DNA of 64,000 nucleotides. Source: Holacanthus passer. Taxonomy: Eukaryota > Chordata > Actinopteri > Pomacanthidae. The notes beneath the pieces are model-generated. The model searched no databases. It worked only from the letters and a program-made list of their open reading frames with translations, and was not told the DNA's origin. Below are positions 58,989 to 64,000 of this stretch, piece after piece; the stretch's first letter is position 1, and each line of letters begins with the position of its first letter. The stretch is from contig JAFREQ010000003.1 in NCBI GenBank assembly GCA_025331565.1, forward strand, positions 10,347,001 through 10,411,000, written 5' to 3'. The translations under genes and the position numbers were made by a program.

Positions 58989-59027
<39 letters not shown>
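58989..59027. repeat. (GATA)n microsatellite, about 9.5 units
   Basis: Uninterrupted GATA units over 39 bases. GATA repeats are common and polymorphic in fish. Each unit is also a GATA-factor core. Confidence 0.97.
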
Positions 59028-59490
59028 TAATAATGTGAATAAAGTTTGTTTATATACTTATGTCAATCCAGCAAATAACATATTATAATGGAATTGTTGG
59101 ACTTTCCAAATTAACAGTAGTCTAACAAAAACAGATACACTAACACAACTTAGTTTTCCTTAATAAAGACCCAGTAGCCCTACTAGAAATATTGTATTGT
59201 ATCTATGTATAATATATTTTCTTCTTTACTCCTATTCGCTTGCTCTCCTCTTTTCTTTTCTTTTTGCTGATATCCTTGATTTTGTCGTCAAAAGCTACAG
59301 AAAGTGAATCCTGGATACTTATAAATCATTAGGACTTGAAACAATGAAAGACACAGAAGGTTGGCACCATATTTTCTTTTTCTTCTTTCATCACTTCTAT
59401 GACTTCTTCAATACTGTGCATGACCTCCAAACAGCACAAGCCTTTTTGCTGTGTCCGTGACTGGAAACATGGGATTAGGACGAGGACAAG
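59028..59490. other. non-coding stretch, probably leader of the LINE to its right in part
   Basis: AT-rich with no recognisable feature up to about 59,370. The last 100 bases may be the untranslated leader of the LINE that starts coding at 59,491. Confidence 0.35.
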
Positions 59491-60235
59491 ATGGCAAAAA
59501 TCTGTGAGCTGTGTGAGTGTGAGCAACTGACTGAGAGGATAGCACATCTAGAAAAGAAGATTGAAACGCTGCATCGAATACGGGAGAATGAGCAATTCAT
59601 TGACTCTGTAGCAGCTCTGGTACAAGGTGCCGAGAACAGACACATCAAATGTAGAGCGTCCGTCATAGATTTGGCTGACACGCTGCCCTTGATGTGTCCT
59701 AACACCACTGGATTACCTGTTGAAGCTCCCAAACCAGCTTTCCCTAATGACACTTCTTACTGGCACAGCATCAGCGCTAGACCGAAAGCATCAACTCCAG
59801 TCAGGACTTGGTCTGACGTCAGCCACAAAAGCAAATCTGGTAAAACAGAGCACCGATGCTAACCCCGACGGTCAGAGGAAATATCGGCACCTCCGCACAT
59901 GATAAGCCAGACGCCATTCTGAAACTCTTCCCACAGCTGGCACATCTGTCAGGGAGCTAACAGGCCTGTTGTCATTTATCCTCTCTGCACATCCAAGTAA
60001 CAGGAGGATTATTATTCATGCTGGGTCTTTTGACATTCTGAGAAGGAAAAACTGCCTGTGAGGTCCTTAAAAAACACTTTCACCTGCTACTGGAGAAACT
60101 GAGCGACTGTCAATCACAACATGTGTTCATTTCAGGCCCCGTTCCAACCCTGGGGAAAGGAATCAAATTTTGTAGCAGACTACTTTCCTTGAATTCATGG
60201 TTAACTTCAGCGCAAACCCAGGGCAAAAAAAACTT
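59491..60235 (+). mobile_element. decayed LINE ORF1 (coiled coil plus esterase-like domain)
   Basis: An ATG at 59,491 opens a 123-codon frame. It has an N-terminal CELCECEQ, then a short coiled coil (about residues 12-30, LTERIAHLEKKIETLHRI), then a linker with a WSDVSHKSKSG segment, ending at a stop near 59,860. After frameshifts, translation resumes with RIIIHAGSFDILRR (about 60,007-60,048) and VFISGPVPTLGKGIKFCSRL with LLSLNSWL (about 60,124-60,220). The last two match the SGNH/esterase-like domain of CR1/L2-type ORF1; the usual GxND block reads AGSFDI, so an active-site residue is lost. In intact elements ORF1 binds RNA and assists retrotransposition. ORF2 is absent. Confidence 0.72.
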
Positions 60236-60318
60236 GCCTATTTCTTGCCTAAACTGCCTATTTCCCTGTTGCTTCTTGTAAAGCTAAATAGTACAAACTG
60301 TAATCATTGAAAGCCACT
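60236..60318. other. short spacer between LINE relic and Tc1-like copy
   Basis: Contains two TTGCCTA-type units and a CTGCCTATTTCC repeat; otherwise nothing recognisable. Confidence 0.35.
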
Positions 60319-60731
60319 TACTTGCAATTCCAAAAAAGTTGGGACACTGTGTAAAATGTTGATTTTGATTTTGACAGATTTTGATGGTTTGCAAATCATT
60401 TCAACCCTATATTTAATCGAAAATAGTGGAAAGACAACGTATCAAATGTTGAAACTGAAAAACGTTATTGTTATATGCCAGCAACACATTTCAAAAAAGT
60501 TGGGACAGGGTCAACCAAACACTGGAAAAGTTGTGTCACTTCCAAAAACCATTTTCTGTGAACACAATTTGGCTGCATCCACAAATGCAGGTTAAAACTG
60601 TACCATGCAAAGAGGAAACCATATATAGACGTGATGCAGAAAGGCTGGCGACTTCTCTGGGCCGGAGCCCAACACATAAGATGGACTGAGGCGAAGTGGA
60701 AAATTGTCCTGTGGTCTGACGAATCAAACAA
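60319..60731 (+). mobile_element. Tc1/mariner-like element with partial transposase (copy B)
   Basis: Starts with TA and TTGCAATTCCAAAAAAGTTG (60,322-60,341), the left terminal repeat, then GGGACACTGTGTAAAATG. The leader contains AAAGACAACGTATCAAATG and the internal AACACATTTCAAAAAAGTTG. Coding similarity starts at about 60,574 in the frame CIHKCRLKLYHAKRKPY and continues to WTEAKWKIVLWSDES. The last four residues are the second-aspartate motif of Tc1-like DDE transposases (aspartate codon 60,718-60,720). Similarity ends by about 60,731, so the third catalytic residue and right end are missing. It cannot move itself. Transposase would cut and rejoin DNA at TA targets. Confidence 0.85.
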
Positions 60732-60999
60732 GTCTTATTGCTATAGTTGCAACAATCGCTCATTCTCTTTTTTTTAAGGTAACAGTTTCAGATTGAACAG
60801 ATGGAAGCGCTGTTCAAAACAAATTACAGAGACGCTTCGAAATTAGAGACTGTGATTTATATCCTGCGTCATACAGCAGAGAATGAAAGAATTCAGCTGT
60901 AAAAGACACGTCAAAGGTGTGTGAAATTGCAGGGAAACAAATTCTCTCAGAAGGGTCCCCATCCTCTTTTATGATCTCATGGCTGTTTGCAGTCCTACT
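60732..60999. other. non-coding stretch
   Basis: Unique sequence after the truncated transposon; no feature seen. Confidence 0.4.
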
Positions 61000-61560
61000 G
61001 TGAAGCTCCTGTAGTTTTCAGACCGCTGCACTTGATAAAAGATGCATGTCTCAATCATTACGACGTAACTGCAGGTGTGTGTCTGAGCAATTTTTTTTTT
61101 TCACATCTGGTGAATTGTAATAATTAATTACTGACATTGCTTTCGTCTTCCTGTAATAATTCGACACATCACTGCCAGCACTCATTTTCCTTTGGCTTGA
61201 AATCAATCCGGTAACTTTCAATTCTTCAGAAATATCTATTGTCGTTTGGAACATTGGTATCAAAACAGTTATTTTCTGCCTGTGTTCTATAATAATGTAA
61301 TTGTTCAACACACACCACACAGATTTACTGCTGTGCTTTAAAATGTTCAGCAAGTGCACTCTTTCACAATCTCGTGCATGGATGCCATTGTAAAACGTTT
61401 CTGCCCTGCTGTCCGCAACGGCAGCGCCGAGCTGAAGACGACTCTCTCTTCTTTATTAGGTTATTTTATCGGCCCTCTCAACAGCTGTGACAGCTCCAGC
61501 CGTGATCGAGTTTGGCTTGTTTTCACTACATCCTCTGCAAACGTTGACACCTGATTTCAT
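61000..61560. promoter_or_regulatory. candidate regulatory block
   Basis: Mostly repeat-free apart from a T11 run near 61,091. The part at 61,354-61,560 keeps CpGs. TAATTAATTA near 61,120-61,129 and ATTGTTCAAC near 61,300 are homeodomain and SOX-like. Weak textural evidence. Confidence 0.22.
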
Positions 61561-64000
61561 TGAGGGAGATGGGATTTGAAAGGTGGGGGACACGGGTCGC
61601 CAAGCCCTCTTCTCCACGCTGTCTAATATACTGTACCTGAGCAGCTGGATGTGAAAAAATGCTTCTATGTTCTTCTCTCCTCTCTGGTGTCTTTCACGTC
61701 AGCAAGTATGAACTTGTTTTTCTTTTTTTGGGGGGGGATTTATCTTTTCAGGTATCCCTTTGGTTTTATAGAATTCTTGTTACCTGCAGAGTTGCACAAA
61801 AGTATGACAACAATAGTTCTGCATTTCACAAAGCTCCCTTTTGCCCTTTTGTTGTTGTTGTGACCCAAAAGAACTGTTTGTTCTTTGGGGTTCGGCAGCT
61901 TTGGCTTTTGCATGCTCGTCAATCTATTTCACACAACTTTAGAAGCTGGACAATTTAAATTATATGACAATGAGATTGCAGTAACACTGATTGGAGACGG
62001 TGTCGGTCTTCCATTGGCCTAAAGTATATGCACAGATATCTTCACTAATTAGAAAGGTAATACTGGTTGAAATCATGATTAAGATTATTGATCAGAATCA
62101 GTTTTTAATTCTGTCACTCCCCCTCTTTTCTCCCCCTCTAGGTTATATAAAAACATATACTGGGTTATTCATACAGTATCCAGCAAACTGAAGTCTGGGC
62201 AGAATAATAACCAGTAGGCATGTGCATAGTTTTTGCATGTGTGTATTTTTAATAAAATGATATGTTGATTCTTAGGGGGGAATCCAGTAGGTGTAACAGC
62301 AGTAAGGTAAAAAGGGTGTGTGATGCTATGTGATATCTTATGACCACCATCACACACACGTTTGCATGCAGATGACTGTCAGACGTGCAGGCAGGCTGGT
62401 AAGGGAGTGAGTTATACAGACAGCTCATTCGACCATGCTGATTTCTCTTGGACTGAGCAGCTGAGTGTAAAACAAGCTTCACTGGGTTTAATATCCACTG
62501 GTGGCTGTTGCACCCACTTGCTCCGGTCAGTTGAGGACAGCATGCATTACATGTCTGCAATGAGCTGCTGCCTTGCATTCATTCACTGATCTCAAAGGCC
62601 CATCTTCTCCATAGACTCAAGACTCACCTGGAGGTGTGGCTAACTTGCCATCTGTTTCCCTACAAGGAGACAAGAGAGTGTAGACAAAGCCCTGAGGATC
62701 AATCCTCTCAGGGAACTTTCAGCGCTCAACACTTAAAACCTGTTCGCCCGGTGGATTGTGGACTCTGACAGGGGCAGTTTACCTGCAGCTCATCTCCGTC
62801 TCCAGGGTGAAAAGATGACAAAAGTGAGAAATTAGTCTTAAAAGAGTAACTACACCTGCACTGACAACCCTGCAGGCGCTGCCATGTAGCAGTCGCCTCA
62901 TGCTTTGTCCCCACCTTGTGCAATGCAGCACTTCACAATGTATTAGTTAGCAATGCAACATCATACTTCACAAATTCAACAGGCCGCACCAGACCTCACC
63001 CAGCTCTGACACTGGTTTAGAGAACTGCACTGGTACCTGCGAGACCCGACGCTGGAGCAGGTGGTTAAACTTTGCTGCAGGCGGAGCGAGCACTCAAAAA
63101 ATCAACTGCAGGATGCTGCGCAATGAAAACTGTAGAAGTTAGTTCCTCCATGTGTGAGTCAACACTGTCTCAATATAACCGCTGTGTCATTAAGAACAAA
63201 CACCACGTGAACAGATCTGACCCGAAGCAAAGTCATAACCGTGAACTACACTGAACCTGAGCATGTTTATCAATGAATATCATTGAGCAAAATGATCTAC
63301 AAAAATCAAATGAAAGGGTTATGTTTTAACACAGAGGAAGACAGACATAGCCTTTGTCAAAGCATTTGGCTTTTCCACCGTGCTCATCTACTGAAAGGGA
63401 ACTGTGCATCTATAATAACACAGGTTAGTATAACTATAGTGCTGCATACAGCTACTTATAGCTATTGTTGCCAACTGCACCATTTTCTCAGTTTGTGGTG
63501 GAACATATCATTAGTGAAATGAGAAGAAAATGGGCAACTATGTTTACGTCTTCACTGAAGTGGATAACTCTGCAGTTCCACTTTTGTTCAGGGAATTCCA
63601 TGTCTTATATGTGGCTCCAACTCTGCCAATATTCACAGCAGAACAAGGCCTGAAGACAGCTGGTCTGTGGAGACAAATGAAATCAATGACATTGATCAGA
63701 ATGGGACATACCAGACATTATGTAGCTAGAAAAGTTTGAGACTTCACCATTCTTGGTTAAATTGTTCTCTTAAGTACTTCAGAAAAAATAGATGCAGTGT
63801 TAAACTATGCTTGTAATGATCACAGAGCGATAGAGGCGGCTTATTGCGATTGGTTGAATATGTGCAAAATATTTCAGTGTGATAAGGTGAGTGGGTAAGC
63901 CCCATTAGAAACCAAAGCTTGTATGAAATTGAACTTTATTTTGCCAAGTTCTTTCACTCTCACAGTGATGCAAGTACACAGACAAACAAACCCTCTCATA
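61561..64000. other. long non-coding stretch to the window end
   Basis: No gene supported. It contains T and G runs near 61,719-61,738, short GTTGTTGTTG at 61,850-61,860 and balanced patches at 62,600-63,130 without any nameable feature. Frames at 62,249-62,578 and 63,465-63,739 have no domain. The last 80 bases (TTTATTTTGCCAAGT, then CACAGACAAACAAA) resemble the end region of some fish retroposons, too weak to call. Confidence 0.45.

Noticed and set aside
1..64000. CRISPR arrays, operons, rRNA, spliceosomal RNA genes
   Set aside because: No regularly spaced repeats, no compact gene runs and no recognisable rRNA or snRNA sequence were seen.

Overview
The window looks like nuclear DNA of a teleost fish, probably a percomorph. 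It is AT-rich, with (GT)n, (GA)n, (ATT)n and (GATA)n microsatellites and many A or T runs of 15-31 bases. It carries decayed copies of mobile elements typical of fish genomes: a Tc1/mariner-like family whose ends carry AATTCCAAAAAAGTTGGGAC, L2/CR1/Rex-like LINEs, a tRNA-headed SINE, a DIRS-like element and a Gypsy-like LTR. Nothing suggests bacteria, organelles or phage: there are no operons, ribosome-binding sites or CRISPR array.

I see no intact protein-coding gene. The longest open frame is 198 codons (11,603-12,199) and has no recognisable domain. The coding similarity I can defend comes from transposon relics: a LINE open-frame piece on the minus strand (14.8-15.4 kb), LINE reverse-transcriptase-region pieces (27.06-27.87 kb), a DIRS-like gag piece (56.36-56.95 kb), a LINE ORF1 with an esterase-like tail (59.49-60.24 kb) and a Tc1-like transposase piece (60.57-60.74 kb). 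The first 30 bases could be the end of an exon, because an open frame runs into a good splice donor. If so, much of the window is intron. Otherwise it is intergenic.

Layout. 0-9.5 kb: mostly unique sequence with a CpG-bearing block, a perfect DR1 site, a CTCF-like core, a hairpin and a TCF/LEF-like cluster. 9.5-22 kb: unique sequence with one LINE relic and a perfect MEIS-type palindrome. 22-28 kb: repeat-rich, with hAT-like and Tc1-like copies and a LINE relic that was itself interrupted by a T-rich insertion with an 8-bp target duplication. 28-37.3 kb: an unrecognised 184-codon frame, an AT-rich inverted repeat, a SINE and a common fish repeat. 37.3-50 kb: several repeat-free blocks that look like regulatory candidates, two LINE-type 3' tails and a solo-LTR-like block. 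50-64 kb: repeats alternate with unique blocks, ending in the DIRS, LINE and Tc1 relics and a final unique stretch.

The most plausible functional content is non-coding. Several 200-600 bp blocks are free of repeats, keep CpGs and contain homeodomain, octamer, SOX, TCF/LEF, MEIS or E-box motifs. Such blocks are often conserved enhancers near developmental genes, but conservation cannot be seen in one sequence, so these calls have low confidence. I found no convincing new molecular system. The best leads are the T-rich insertion in the LINE, the shared Tc1-like family, the palindromic MEIS site and the unrecognised frames.
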